Shown one piece after another: positions 16,522 through 25,720 of a stretch of DNA of 64,000 nt. This stretch comes from Jannaschia sp. M317 (GTDB lineage: Bacteria > Pseudomonadota > Alphaproteobacteria > Rhodobacterales > Rhodobacteraceae). The DNA is taken from contig NZ_CP081155.1 in assembly GCF_025141175.1 (NCBI RefSeq), positions 3,472,371 through 3,536,370 on the forward strand. The letters run 5' to 3'. The position numbers were made by a program, and so were the translations under genes. Below the pieces are notes generated by a model. The model did not search any database. It had not been told where the DNA came from and saw nothing but the letters and a program-made list of their open reading frames with translations. The number at the start of each line of letters is the position of its first letter. The first letter of the stretch is position 1.

Positions 16522-18474
16522 ATGACCGAGACCGCCTTGCGGACCATTCCGCAATTCCTGGAACGGAACGCGACCCGGTTCGGCGCGTCCGCCGCCTACC
16601 GCGAAAAGGAATTCGGGATCTGGCAGGAATGGACCTGGACCCAGGCCCGGACCGAAATCGAGGAAATGGCCCTGGGCCTGATCGCCCTGGGCATCGAGAT
16701 CGGCGAACATGTGGCCGTCATTGGCCGCAACCGCCCGCAGCTTTATATGGCGATGGTGGCCGCGCAATGCGCCGGCGCGATCCCCGTCCCGCTGTACGCC
16801 GATGCGGTGGGCGAAGAGCTGGCCTATGTGCTGGGCCACTGCGGGGCCAAGTTCGTCATCGCCGCCGATCAGGAACAGGTCGACAAGGTGCTGGAGGTCC
16901 GCGAACAGATCACCGGGCTGCGCCATGTGCTGTACCTCGACGGGCGGGGCATGCGGAAATACGACCATTCCGCCATGTCCTCGCTGGAGGGTCTGCGCGA
17001 ATTGGGCCGCGGGGCCGACCGGTCCGAGATGGACCGCCGCCGCGCCCAGCAGACCGGCGAGACGACCTGCGTGATGCTTTATACCTCGGGCACCACCGGG
17101 CGGCCCAAGGGCGTGGTGCTCAGCCATGACAACATCGTCGCCACGTCCCGCGCCTCGTCCGAATTCGACCGCCTGCGCCAGACCGACGAGGTTCTGGCCT
17201 ATCTGCCGATGGCCTGGGTGGGGGATTTCATCTTTTCCATCGGTCAGGCCATGGTCACCGGGTTCACGGTCAACTGCCCCGAAAGCGAGCACACGATCAT
17301 GCACGATCTGCGCGAGATCGGGCCAACCTATTACTTCGCCCCGCCCCGCGTGTTCGAGACCCAGCTGACCAACGTCATGATCCGCATGGAAGACGCGGGC
17401 CGCTTCAAGAAGGGCCTGTTCGATCGCGCCATGGCCCACGCCAAGACCATCGGCCCCAAACTGCTGGACGGCGAAGAGGTGTCGTTCGGGGATCGTCTGA
17501 AATACCGCATCAACGAATTGCTGGTCTTCGGCCCGCTCAAGAACACCCTGGGCCTGAGCAGGGTGCGCGTGGGCTATACCGCCGGGGAGGCGATCGGGCC
17601 GGAACTGTTCGATTTCTACCGGAGCATCGGGATCAACCTGAAACAGCTTTATGGTCAGACCGAGGCCTCGGTCTTCATCACCCAACAAAAGGACAACGAA
17701 GTCCGATCCGATACCGTGGGCACGCCGACGCCGGGGGTGGAGTTGAAGATCGCCGAGAACGGCGAGGTGTTCTACCGTTCTCCGGGGACCTTTGTGGAGT
17801 ATTACAACAACCCGGAATCCACCGCGTCCACCAAAGACCCCGAAGGCTGGGTGGCCACCGGCGATGCGGGTTTCATCGAGGAGGCCTCGGGCCACCTGCG
17901 GATCATCGACCGGGCCAAGGACGTGGGCAAGATGGGCAACGGCGCGCTGTTCGCGCCCAAGTTCGTCGAGAACAAGCTGAAGTTCTATCCCGACATCTTC
18001 GAGGCCGTGGTCTTCGGCAACGGGCGCAACCGCTGCGTGGCCTTCATCAACATTGACCTGACGGCGGTGGGCAATTGGGCGGAACGCAACAACATCGCCT
18101 ACGCCTCCTACCAGGAACTGGCGCAGCACCCCCGCGTGCTTGAGACGATCACCAGCCACGTCAACGCAGTCAACAAGCTGGTCGCCCAGGACGAGATGCT
18201 GTCGTCCTGCCAGGTCCACCGCTTCCTGGTGCTGCACAAGCAGCTGGATGCCGACGACGATGAGATGACGCGCACCCAGAAGGTCCGCCGCCGGATCATC
18301 GAGGAGAAATACGCCGACCTGATCGAGGGGCTCTATAGCGATGTGGGCGAGGTCTATACCGAGACCGAAGTGACCTACGAGGACGGCCGCAAGGGCCTCA
18401 TCCGCGCGACGGTCAAGATGTGCGATGCCAAGGTCGTGCCGGTGGCCGTCAAGACGTTGGAGGCGGCGGAATGA
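16522..18474 (+). CDS. AMP-binding acyl-CoA synthetase (long-chain FadD15-like)
   Basis: A 650-residue adenylate-forming ligase. The P-loop YTSGTTGRPKGV is at about residues 187-198, LYGQTEAS is the A5 motif, and GWVATGDAGFIEE the hinge region. Instead of the usual late KxxGxL lysine motif it shows KDVGKMGNGALFAPKFVENKL (two pieces), as in long FadD15/AAE-type synthetases. It opens the ABC transporter locus, suggesting that an imported carboxylic acid is trapped as its CoA thioester. SD GGGAGGA lies just before the ATG. The substrate is unknown. Confidence 0.92.
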   Translation: MTETALRTIPQFLERNATRFGASAAYREKEFGIWQEWTWTQARTEIEEMALGLIALGIEIGEHVAVIGRNRPQLYMAMVAAQCAGAIPVPLYADAVGEELAYVLGHCGAKFVIAADQEQVDKVLEVREQITGLRHVLYLDGRGMRKYDHSAMSSLEGLRELGRGADRSEMDRRRAQQTGETTCVMLYTSGTTGRPKGVVLSHDNIVATSRASSEFDRLRQTDEVLAYLPMAWVGDFIFSIGQAMVTGFTVNCPESEHTIMHDLREIGPTYYFAPPRVFETQLTNVMIRMEDAGRFKKGLFDRAMAHAKTIGPKLLDGEEVSFGDRLKYRINELLVFGPLKNTLGLSRVRVGYTAGEAIGPELFDFYRSIGINLKQLYGQTEASVFITQQKDNEVRSDTVGTPTPGVELKIAENGEVFYRSPGTFVEYYNNPESTASTKDPEGWVATGDAGFIEEASGHLRIIDRAKDVGKMGNGALFAPKFVENKLKFYPDIFEAVVFGNGRNRCVAFINIDLTAVGNWAERNNIAYASYQELAQHPRVLETITSHVNAVNKLVAQDEMLSSCQVHRFLVLHKQLDADDDEMTRTQKVRRRIIEEKYADLIEGLYSDVGEVYTETEVTYEDGRKGLIRATVKMCDAKVVPVAVKTLEAAE

Positions 18475-18504
18475 AGGCGACAGTCGACCGATCCACCTGC
18501 GCCC

Positions 18505-18564
18505 GTAGGGTGGGTGAAACCCACCACGACCCCATCCGCCAACGGTGGGTTTCACCCACCCTAC
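18505..18564. repeat. REP-like paired palindrome
   Basis: Two perfect 21-nt inverted arms (18505-18525 and 18544-18564) flank an 18-nt spacer. Each arm also folds on itself (GGTGGGT, GAA, ACCCACC), so the element can form two small hairpins or one large one, as REP/BIME elements do. It ends 12 nt before the start codon of the next ABC ATPase gene, right against its ribosome binding site AAGGGA. A related element is at 41458-41513. Confidence 0.75.
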
Positions 18565-18576
18565 AAGGGATGTCCC

Positions 18577-19392
18577 ATGCTTGACGCCACCCCCCACACC
18601 ACCCCCGACGGGCGTACCATCGGCGGCACCGTTCTGGACCTGCGCAACATCACCCTGCGCTTCGGCGGGGTGGAGGCGATCAAGGATATCTCCTTCGACA
18701 TCCGCGAGGGCGAGATCCGGGCGATCATCGGGCCCAACGGCGCGGGCAAGTCGTCCATGCTCAACGTCATCTCGGGCTTCTATGTCCCGCAGGAGGGCGA
18801 GGTCTGGTTTCGGGGCAAGCCGCGTCCGCAGATGAAACCCTATCAAGTGGCGCAGCAGGGCATCGCCCGGACGTTCCAGAACATCGCGCTCTTCGAGGGG
18901 ATGACGGTTCTGGACAACGTGATGACCGGGCGTCTGGGCTTCATGTCGACGAACCTGTTCAGCCAGGGCCTTTGGTGGGGTCGTGCCGCCCGCGAAGAGG
19001 TCGAGAACCGTGCCGCCGTCGAACGCGTCATCGACTTCCTGGAGATCCAGGCCATCCGCAAGACGCCGGTGGGCCGCCTGCCCTATGGATTGAAGAAGCG
19101 GGTGGAATTGGCCCGCGCCCTGGCCGCCGAGCCGAAGCTTCTGCTGCTGGACGAACCCATGGCCGGGATGAACGTCGAGGAGAAGGAGGACATGTCCCGC
19201 TTCATCCTGGACGTGAACGATGAGTTCGGCACGACGATTGCATTGATCGAACACGACATGGGCGTGGTCATGGACCTGTCGGACCGCGTCGTGGTCATGG
19301 ACTACGGCCGCAAGATCGGGGACGGCACGCCCGACGAGGTGCGCAACAACCAGGATGTGATCGACGCCTACCTGGGGGTGGCGCATGATTGA
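18577..19392 (+). CDS. branched-chain-type ABC transporter ATP-binding protein (LivG-like)
   Basis: A 271-residue ATPase with Walker A GPNGAGKSS, signature LPYGLKKRVELARAL, Walker B LLLLDEPMAG and the H-loop ALIEHDMG. The WG insert between Q-loop and signature is typical of LivG. The start ATG 18577 follows AAGGGA; an extension upstream would pass through the REP-like element. With the two permeases, binding protein and LivF-like ATPase it makes a complete HAAT-type importer. The substrate is unlikely to be a branched-chain amino acid, given two acyl-CoA ligase-like genes in the same locus. Confidence 0.93.
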   Translation: MLDATPHTTPDGRTIGGTVLDLRNITLRFGGVEAIKDISFDIREGEIRAIIGPNGAGKSSMLNVISGFYVPQEGEVWFRGKPRPQMKPYQVAQQGIARTFQNIALFEGMTVLDNVMTGRLGFMSTNLFSQGLWWGRAAREEVENRAAVERVIDFLEIQAIRKTPVGRLPYGLKKRVELARALAAEPKLLLLDEPMAGMNVEEKEDMSRFILDVNDEFGTTIALIEHDMGVVMDLSDRVVVMDYGRKIGDGTPDEVRNNQDVIDAYLGVAHD

Positions 19393-19858
19393 GCCGGGGG
19401 TCCCGCGTGCCGCGTTGCGCCGCCTGGCGGCGTCGCGCCGGGCGAGGGGCGCTGCCCCTCGCGCTCCCCGAGGTATTTATGGCCAGAGGAAGGGGGCGGC
19501 CCTCGTCTGTGTTCTGGCGCTGGCGGGCCCTGTCGGGGCCGGGCCGCTGTGGGAGACATTCGCGGCGCGCTGCCTTACGCCCTATGAGCATCTGGCCCTG
19601 CCCGACACGCGTGGGCTGACCCAGGCCGTGGGGCGCTGGTCGGACGGCGATGCCATCGATCTGGAACTGACGCCGGAGACCTGCACCGCGTTGGGTGTTG
19701 CCGAGGGGTCGCTGGGCGACCTGCTGGCCACGCGCGAACACCCCTACGAAGAGGTCGCGCCGGGTATCTGGCATTCCGACCGCTGGCGTGAACCCCGACT
19801 TGAAGTGACCGCAGGCCCGGATCGTTTTACCGCGCGGGAGACCGACCTTGAAAGCTGA
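19385..19858 (+). CDS. small secreted protein with a repeat embedded in its leader
   Basis: An ORF of 157 codons whose ATG overlaps the livG-like stop (ATGATTGA). The first ~35 codons are encoded by a dispersed repeat (copy C, 19444-19492, in inverse orientation) and are Arg/Ala/Pro-rich. After it comes a signal-peptide-like core (KGAALVCVLALAGPVGAG), then a mature part of about 100 residues with two cysteines (CLTPYEHL, ETCTALGV). The mature part is not a family I can name. It lies between the ATPase and permease genes, so a periplasmic accessory role is possible. A start inside or after the repeat cannot be excluded. Confidence 0.6.
   Translation: MIEPGVPRAALRRLAASRRARGAAPRAPRGIYGQRKGAALVCVLALAGPVGAGPLWETFAARCLTPYEHLALPDTRGLTQAVGRWSDGDAIDLELTPETCTALGVAEGSLGDLLATREHPYEEVAPGIWHSDRWREPRLEVTAGPDRFTARETDLES
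19444..19492 (-). repeat. composite repeat element (copy C), inverted and inside an ORF
   Basis: Positions 19470-19492 are the exact reverse complement of 11985-12007 (23 of 23). Next to it, 19444-19460 is a GAGGGGC-GCT-GCCCCTC hairpin that matches copy E at 47725-47741 after reversal. The element faces against the surrounding transcription and contributes in-frame codons to the 19385 ORF. Confidence 0.8.
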
Positions 19859-19967
19859 CGTCACCGACCCGGGACGGCCCGCCCCAGCGCGTCGGCCGAA
19901 CCCGAGCCCGATTTTATTCTCGCGCAGGGCACCCCAGGTGCCGCGCCCGCAACCGAGGGTCTGAGAC

Positions 19968-20957
19968 ATGCCTGACCAACTCCTTTTCGCAATCGAGGTC
20001 TCGCTCAACGGGCTGATGGCCGGGGTGATGTATTCGCTCGTGGCGCTGGGCTTCGTGCTGATCTTCAAGGCCTCGGGGATCTTCAACTATGCTCAGGGGG
20101 TCATGGCGCTGTTCGCGGCGATGACGCTGGTGGGCATCCAGAACGGGCAGGTCCCATTCGCGCACCTGATCAACGCCACCTTCGGGACCAACATCCACCA
20201 CTTCGGCTGGCACGTGCCCGCGCTGGCGGCGATCCTGCTGACGGTGGTGGTGATGGCGGGATTTGCCTGGGCGGTGAACCGCTTCGTGTTCCGGCACCTG
20301 GTCAATCAGGAGCCGATCATCCTGTTCATGGCCACCATCGGGCTGGCCTATTTCCTGGAAGGCGTGGCCGACCTGATGTGGGGGGCCGAGATCAAGAAGC
20401 TGGACGTGGGCCTGCCGCAGGGCATCAACGACTGGATCGACACCACCACCTTCGAGATCTTCGGCTACGGCTTCTTCATCGACAACCTCGACCTCGTGGC
20501 CACAGTGATCGCGGCGCTGCTTGTCGGGGGGCTGGTGATCTTTTCGCAGTACACCAAGCAGGGGCGCGCGCTGCGGGCGGTGGCCGATGACCATCAGGCG
20601 GCGCTGTCGGTAGGCATCTCGCTCAACTTCATCTGGGTGCTGGTCTGGTCGATCGCGGGCTTCGTGGCGCTGGTTGCGGGGATCATGTGGGGGGCCAAGT
20701 CGGGGGTGCAGTTTTCGCTGTCGCTGATCGCGCTCAAGGCGCTGCCGGTCCTGATGCTGGGCGGCTTCACCTCGATCCCGGGCGCCATCGTCGGCGGGCT
20801 GATCATCGGGGTCGGCGAAAAGCTGTTCGAGTTCGCCATCGGCGCGCCATTTCTAGGCGGCGCGACCGAGAACTGGTTCGCCTATGTGCTGGCCCTGATC
20901 TTCCTGGTGTTCCGCCCGCAGGGCCTGTTCGGGGAGAAGATCATTGAGAGGGTGTGA
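19968..20957 (+). CDS. branched-chain-type ABC transporter permease (LivH-like)
   Basis: A 329-residue inner-membrane permease with about eight hydrophobic segments. The opening NGLMAGVMYSLVALGFVLIF and the segment ASGIFNYAQGVMALF are typical of LivH; the EAA-like loop GRALRAVADDHQAALSVGI lies near residues 200-220. The C-terminus FRPQGLFGEKIIERV is standard. GAGGGT precedes the ATG. It pairs with the 21435 permease to form the channel. Confidence 0.93.
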   Translation: MPDQLLFAIEVSLNGLMAGVMYSLVALGFVLIFKASGIFNYAQGVMALFAAMTLVGIQNGQVPFAHLINATFGTNIHHFGWHVPALAAILLTVVVMAGFAWAVNRFVFRHLVNQEPIILFMATIGLAYFLEGVADLMWGAEIKKLDVGLPQGINDWIDTTTFEIFGYGFFIDNLDLVATVIAALLVGGLVIFSQYTKQGRALRAVADDHQAALSVGISLNFIWVLVWSIAGFVALVAGIMWGAKSGVQFSLSLIALKALPVLMLGGFTSIPGAIVGGLIIGVGEKLFEFAIGAPFLGGATENWFAYVLALIFLVFRPQGLFGEKIIERV

Positions 20958-21064
20958 GGTGGCGCTTGACCGGCCCCGCAAACGCCGCGGCTTGGCCGTG
21001 TTCCAGACCAATTCTCTTCCGATAGGTCGGCCGGAATCTGTGCAGAAGCCATGGGAGTCGCGGC

Positions 21065-21376
21065 GTGGGACGGATAATCGGATACGTCTTTCTTACCTTG
21101 GCTGCGCTAACCGCCGTGTCGGGGATCGCAGATCTGATGGCCCTTCGCGTCAATCGCTCCCTGCTCTTCCCCTTTGGCCCGCATCTCGCGCAATTCCTGA
21201 TCGCCGCCTATGCCAGCTCGATCTTTTGCCTGCTCTTTTCCGCATGGCTGAGCTTCGCAATCCAGGCGATCCGGGATGCGCAGGACGAGATCCTGGAACG
21301 TCTTTCAGGGCGACGTCCGGACGTCATGACCCGAAGGTTCGAGCCGCAGCTAAACCGAAACCCCGGACCGACCTGA
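21065..21376 (+). CDS. small two-helix membrane protein between the permease genes
   Basis: A GTG-started ORF of 103 residues in the 477-nt gap between the livH- and livM-like genes. It has two hydrophobic segments (about 5-27, IIGYVFLTLAALTAVSGIA; and about 40-68, AQFLIAAYASSIFCLLFSAW) and a charged C-terminal tail with AIRDAQDEILERL. The hydrophobic pattern and lower GC than its neighbours suggest a real, possibly acquired gene, but I recognise no family and the start has no strong ribosome binding site. Confidence 0.5.
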   Translation: MGRIIGYVFLTLAALTAVSGIADLMALRVNRSLLFPFGPHLAQFLIAAYASSIFCLLFSAWLSFAIQAIRDAQDEILERLSGRRPDVMTRRFEPQLNRNPGPT

Positions 21377-21434
21377 GGCAGCGCACAGTCCACCTCGACG
21401 TCGCCTTCGGAACGACACAGAGAGGGGCCGTCTG

Positions 21435-22511
21435 ATGCTCTATCGCGAGGCCGGAGACTTCAAAACCTCCTACACCGCCGACAACCAAACCTTTCCGATC
21501 AAGTTCGACCGCTGGGGATATTGGGCGATCCTGGCCATCGGCGCGGTCGTCATCCCCTTTCTGGTCAGCGACTACTGGGCCAGCTCGTTTCTGGTGCCGT
21601 TCCTGATCTACGCCATCGCCGCCCTGGGGCTGAACATCCTGACGGGCTACACCGGGCAGGTCAGCCTGGGCACCGGCGGGTTCATGGCGGTGGGGGCCTA
21701 TGCGTCCTACAAGCTGATGACCGCCTTTCCCTGGATGGACATGTTCACCGTGACGATCCTGTCGGGCGTCGTCACGGCCATGGTGGGCGCGGCGTTTGGC
21801 CTGCCGTCCCTGCGGATCAAGGGGTTCTACCTGGCGGTCGCCACACTGGCGGCGCAGTTCTTTCTGGTCTGGCTCTTCAACAAGGTGGGCTGGTTCTACA
21901 ACTACTCCGCCTCGGGTCAGATCAACGCGCCAGAGCGGGAGGTGTTCGGGATCATCGTGACCGGGCCGAACACGCAGGCCTGGGCCCAATACACGTTCTG
22001 CCTGATCTTCGTGGTGGTGCTGGCCTGGCTGGCGCGCAACCTGACGCGGGGCACCGTGGGGCGGCAATGGATGGCGATCCGCGACATGGACATCGCCGCC
22101 GAGATCATCGGGGTGAACCCCCTGCGCGCAAAACTGACGGCCTTTGCGGTGTCGTCCTTCTTCATCGGCATCTCGGGGGGGCTGTTCTTTACCGTCTATC
22201 TGGGCGCGGTCGAGGTGGGCGAGGTCTTCGGCATCCAGAAATCGTTCCTGGTGCTGTTCATGATCATCATCGGCGGCCTGGGCAGCATCTTCGGCAGCTT
22301 CGCGGGCGCGGCTTTCCTGGTGCTGTTGCCTGTGATCCTGAAACTTGTGGGCGTGGACCTGCTGGGCTGGCCCACGGATATCGTGGCGCACCTCAACCTG
22401 GTGATCGTCGGCGCGCTGATCGTCTTCTTTCTGGTGGTGGAGCCCCACGGCCTGGCGCAGCTTTGGCGGCTGACCAAGGAAAAGCTGAGATTGTGGCCCT
22501 TCCCGCACTAG
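21435..22511 (+). CDS. branched-chain-type ABC transporter permease (LivM-like)
   Basis: A 358-residue permease: LGLNILTGYTGQVSLGTGGF (about residues 59-78) is the LivM signature, and the cytoplasmic coupling loop is GRQWMAIRDMDIAAEIIGVN. The C-terminus GLAQLWRLTKEKLRLWPFPH is usual. AGAGGGG lies before the ATG. The N-terminal soluble stretch of about 30 residues is normal for this subgroup. Confidence 0.93.
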   Translation: MLYREAGDFKTSYTADNQTFPIKFDRWGYWAILAIGAVVIPFLVSDYWASSFLVPFLIYAIAALGLNILTGYTGQVSLGTGGFMAVGAYASYKLMTAFPWMDMFTVTILSGVVTAMVGAAFGLPSLRIKGFYLAVATLAAQFFLVWLFNKVGWFYNYSASGQINAPEREVFGIIVTGPNTQAWAQYTFCLIFVVVLAWLARNLTRGTVGRQWMAIRDMDIAAEIIGVNPLRAKLTAFAVSSFFIGISGGLFFTVYLGAVEVGEVFGIQKSFLVLFMIIIGGLGSIFGSFAGAAFLVLLPVILKLVGVDLLGWPTDIVAHLNLVIVGALIVFFLVVEPHGLAQLWRLTKEKLRLWPFPH

Positions 22512-22593
22512 CGGGGGCGGCCGCCAAGACCGGGGCGCAAACGCTCCGACGCGAACAAGACCAAAATCGGAATACCTTAGGGAGGAACTACCG

Positions 22594-23871
22594 ATGAAAC
22601 TTGGAACTCTGACAGTGGCGGCAATCATGGCCGCAAGCCCGGTGATGGCGGACCTCGTGTTCCCGTCGCTGAGCTACCGCACCGGCCCCTACGCAGCGGG
22701 CGGCATCCCGTTTGCGGATGGTTATGCCGACTACTTCACCCTGCTCAACGAGCGCGACGGCGGCATCGGCGGCGTCATGGCCAACGTCATCGAATGTGAA
22801 ACGGGCTACAACACCGAGAAGGGCGTCGAGTGCTACGAATCGACCAAGGGCGAAGGCGCGCTGGTCTATCAGCCGCTGTCGACAGGCATCACCTACCAGC
22901 TGATCCCCAAGACCGCCGCCGATGGCATCCCGCTTCACACCATGGGCTATGGCCGGACGTCCGCCGCCAATGGCACGATCTTCAACAACGTCTTCAACTA
23001 TCCGGCGAACTATTGGGACGGAGCCTCGATTGCGGTCAACCATCTGCTTGACGAGAACGGCGGTGACTTGTCGGGCAAGACCATCGCTCTGGTTTACCAC
23101 AACTCCGCCTACGGCAAGGAGCCGATCCGCACCCTGGAGGAGCTGTCGGAGAAGCATGGCTTCGATCTGACGACGCTGGCCGTCGATCACCCGGGTCAGG
23201 AGCAGAAGTCCCAGTGGCTGCAGATCCGCCGCGAGCGTCCCGACTATGTCGTGATGTGGGGCTGGGGCGTGATGAACCAGGTCGCCATCCAGGAAGCGGC
23301 CAACATCCGCTACCCGATGGAAAACTTCATCGGCAATTGGTGGGCCGGGTCCGAAAACGACGTGCGCCCGGTGGGCGAGGCCGCCGACGGCTACAAGTCG
23401 CTGGCCATGCACAACGTGGGCGATGACTTCCCGATCTATGCCGACCTGGAGCAGCACGTCTTCGGCGCGGGCAAGGCCGCAGGCAACGGCGATCAGGGGG
23501 GCACGGTCCTTTACAACCGGGGTCTTTATGCCGCGATGCTGGCCGCCGAGGCCGCCAAGACCGCGCAGGAAATCCACGGCGAGGCCGACATCACCCCAGC
23601 CATGATGCGCGACGGCATGGAGGCTCTGGTCATCGACGAGGCCAAGATGGATGCCCTGGGCATGCCGAACTTCGGTCCCGCCTTCTCGGTCTCCTGCGAA
23701 AACCACGGCGGCTCCGGCCAGGCCAAGGTGCAGCAGTGGGATGCCGCCGCCGGTGAGTGGAAGATCCTGACCGACTGGATCTCTTCCGACCGCTCGGTCA
23801 TCGACCCGCTGATCGCCGAGGATTCGGGGGCCTATGCCGCCGAGAACAACATCACCCCGGGCTGCAGCTAA
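22594..23871 (+). CDS. periplasmic substrate-binding protein of the HAAT-type ABC transporter
   Basis: A 425-residue type I periplasmic binding protein. A signal peptide (residues 1-19, cut after SPVMA) precedes LVFPSLSYRTGPYAAGGIP. The ligand pocket subgroup differs from LivJ: YRTGPYAAGGIPFADGY and MGYGRTSAANG are features I associate with transporters found next to acyl-CoA synthetases. Two cysteines (about C67 and C75) could form a disulfide. The ribosome binding site GGGAGGA is strong, as expected for an abundant protein. The ligand is unknown; an aromatic or fatty carboxylate is the best guess. Confidence 0.92.
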   Translation: MKLGTLTVAAIMAASPVMADLVFPSLSYRTGPYAAGGIPFADGYADYFTLLNERDGGIGGVMANVIECETGYNTEKGVECYESTKGEGALVYQPLSTGITYQLIPKTAADGIPLHTMGYGRTSAANGTIFNNVFNYPANYWDGASIAVNHLLDENGGDLSGKTIALVYHNSAYGKEPIRTLEELSEKHGFDLTTLAVDHPGQEQKSQWLQIRRERPDYVVMWGWGVMNQVAIQEAANIRYPMENFIGNWWAGSENDVRPVGEAADGYKSLAMHNVGDDFPIYADLEQHVFGAGKAAGNGDQGGTVLYNRGLYAAMLAAEAAKTAQEIHGEADITPAMMRDGMEALVIDEAKMDALGMPNFGPAFSVSCENHGGSGQAKVQQWDAAAGEWKILTDWISSDRSVIDPLIAEDSGAYAAENNITPGCS

Positions 23872-23879
23872 GCCTTCCC

Positions 23880-23916
23880 TGGCGGGCCGCGCGCACAACC
23901 CGGGCGCGGCCCGCCA
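23880..23916 (+). terminator. strong hairpin after the binding-protein gene
   Basis: A perfect 12-bp GC-rich stem (GGCGGGCCGCGC 23881-23892, GCGCGGCCCGCC 23904-23915, extended by one T-A pair) with an 11-nt loop starts 9 nt after the stop codon. It lacks a U-run. Such stems after binding-protein genes commonly stabilise the upstream mRNA and cut read-through into the next gene. Confidence 0.65.
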
Positions 23917-23984
23917 CCGCCCAAGATCCCTGCCCCGCAGGCGGCAAGACCCGCATGCGGATCGCACCCCTGAAAGAGGTCCCC

Positions 23985-24830
23985 ATGCTCGACACCGCAC
24001 CGGCCCCGGAGAAGACCAAACAGCAAGGCGAGGACCTGCTGGAGGTCAACAACATCGAGGTGATCTACAACCACGTCATCCTGGTGCTGAAAGGCGTCAG
24101 CCTGTCGGTCCCCAAGGGCGGCATCACCGCCCTGCTGGGCGGCAACGGCGCGGGCAAGACCACCACGCTCAAGGCGATTTCGAACCTGTTGCGGTCGGAA
24201 CGCGGCGACGTCACCAAGGGGTCCATCGTGTATCGCGGGGAACGCATTCAGGATCTCAGCCCCGCCGATCTGGTCAAGCGCGGCGTCGTGCAGGTGATGG
24301 AAGGACGGCATTGCTTTGAGCATCTGACCGTCGAGGAAAACCTGCTGACCGGGGCCTACACGCGGTCGGACGGGTCAAAGGCGACCGCCGACGACCTGGA
24401 GATGGTCTATACCTATTTCCCCCGACTGAAGGAGCGGCGCAAAAGCCAGGCGGGCTATACCTCGGGCGGGGAACAGCAGATGTGCGCCATCGGTCGCGCC
24501 ATGATGGCCCGCCCCGAGACGATCCTGCTGGACGAACCGTCGATGGGCCTGGCCCCGCAGCTCGTCGAGGAAATCTTTGGCATCGTGAAATCGCTGAACG
24601 AAGAACAGGGCGTCAGCTTTCTGCTGGCCGAGCAGAACACCAACGTGGCGCTTCGGTTTGCGCACTACGGCTATATCCTGGAATCCGGTCGCGTCGTGAT
24701 GGACGGCCCGGCCAAGGCCCTGCGGGAAAACCCGGACGTCAAGGAATTCTACCTGGGCATGTCCGACGAGGGCCGCAAATCGTTCCGCGACGTGCGGTCC
24801 TATCGCCGCCGCAAACGGTGGCTGTCGTGA
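23985..24830 (+). CDS. branched-chain-type ABC transporter ATP-binding protein (LivF-like)
   Basis: A 281-residue ATPase with Walker A GGNGAGKTTT, signature TSGGEQQMCAIGRAM, Walker B ILLDEPSMGLAP and H-loop LLAEQNTNVAL. It is longer than LivF (about 235) because of a leading 20 residues and a basic tail (RSYRRRKRWLS). GAAAGAGGT precedes the ATG at 23985. It completes the transporter. Confidence 0.93.
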   Translation: MLDTAPAPEKTKQQGEDLLEVNNIEVIYNHVILVLKGVSLSVPKGGITALLGGNGAGKTTTLKAISNLLRSERGDVTKGSIVYRGERIQDLSPADLVKRGVVQVMEGRHCFEHLTVEENLLTGAYTRSDGSKATADDLEMVYTYFPRLKERRKSQAGYTSGGEQQMCAIGRAMMARPETILLDEPSMGLAPQLVEEIFGIVKSLNEEQGVSFLLAEQNTNVALRFAHYGYILESGRVVMDGPAKALRENPDVKEFYLGMSDEGRKSFRDVRSYRRRKRWLS

Positions 24831-24927
24831 CCCGCGAGGGCGCGCTCAGCCGCGACCCGCGGTCTAATCCGGGGACCAGGCCCGTCGTCCACGGCCACCA
24901 CATGACCGCGCGCACGGTGACCACCTG

Positions 24928-25476
24928 ATGAGAGCCTTCGTAGGTCTTCCCCTGCCCGAGCCATGGATCGCCCCGCTGGTGCGCGCCCAGGGCGTCCTGT
25001 CCGGTGGGCGGGCGGTGCCGGTCGACGACCTGCATCTGACCCTCGCCTTTCTGGACGACCAGTCAGAGCCGCAGTTGGAGGCCCTGCACGACGCCCTGGA
25101 CCTGGCGATCTTTCGCCCCGTCACCCTGCACCCCGTGGCCTGGTCCAGCTTCGGCGGCAAGCGGGCGCGCCGGGTTGCGCTGGACGTTCGACCAACATCC
25201 GAATTGGCCGATCTGCGCGACCGGGTCCGCCGCGCCGCGCGCGCCGCCGGGATCGACCTGTCGCGCGACCGGTTCCGCCCGCATGTCACGCTGCTGCGCT
25301 ATCCCGCCAGCGCCCCCGCCGATCCGGCCCGGCTGACCCGTGCGTTGTCGGGTCTGGGGCGTGCCGATCTGCCCGGCGTCGCGGCCACTCAGGTCACGCT
25401 CTGGGCGTCGCAGCTGACACCCGAGGGACCGATCTACGATGTCCTGAGCAGCTATCCGATACGGGCCATGGCATGA
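24928..25476 (+). CDS. thpR: RNA 2',3'-cyclic phosphodiesterase (2H family)
   Basis: A 182-residue 2H phosphoesterase with both catalytic HxTx motifs: HLTLAF (H36) and HVTLLRY (about H119). The opening MRAFVGLPLP and the VLWSS-like ending (TLWASQLTPEGPIYDVL) match ThpR, which opens 2',3'-cyclic phosphate on RNA. Its place between the transporter and App1-like genes is not explained by the transporter's job. Confidence 0.9.
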   Translation: MRAFVGLPLPEPWIAPLVRAQGVLSGGRAVPVDDLHLTLAFLDDQSEPQLEALHDALDLAIFRPVTLHPVAWSSFGGKRARRVALDVRPTSELADLRDRVRRAARAAGIDLSRDRFRPHVTLLRYPASAPADPARLTRALSGLGRADLPGVAATQVTLWASQLTPEGPIYDVLSSYPIRAMA

Positions 25477-25720
25477 CCGGGCGCAGGTCTGTCCGGCCCC
25501 ATGCGGGTCCAGGTGGCACGATCATCCCTACGTGGTCGATCGACGCCTGCCGGCGCGAAACCGTCCGCGCGGGCACAGGGAACGCGGCCGCCGCGCGTCG
25601 GGCGATGGATCTTCGCAAGGGGACCGGCCGCGCGCCCTGCGCCCGCGTCCATCTGTCCCTGGTCGAACCGAATGGGGGGGCCGCGCGTTGACAGCCAAGC
25701 CCAACGATTCGGAGAAAGCC

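Noticed and set aside
16459..19386. 975-codon minus-strand ORF opposite the acyl-CoA synthetase and ABC ATPase genes
   Set aside because: Antisense shadow; the plus-strand proteins carry all expected motifs.
19928..19942. GGCACC-CCA-GGTGCC hairpin upstream of the LivH-like gene as a regulatory element
   Set aside because: Only 6 bp with a 3-nt loop; expected by chance in GC-rich spacer sequence.
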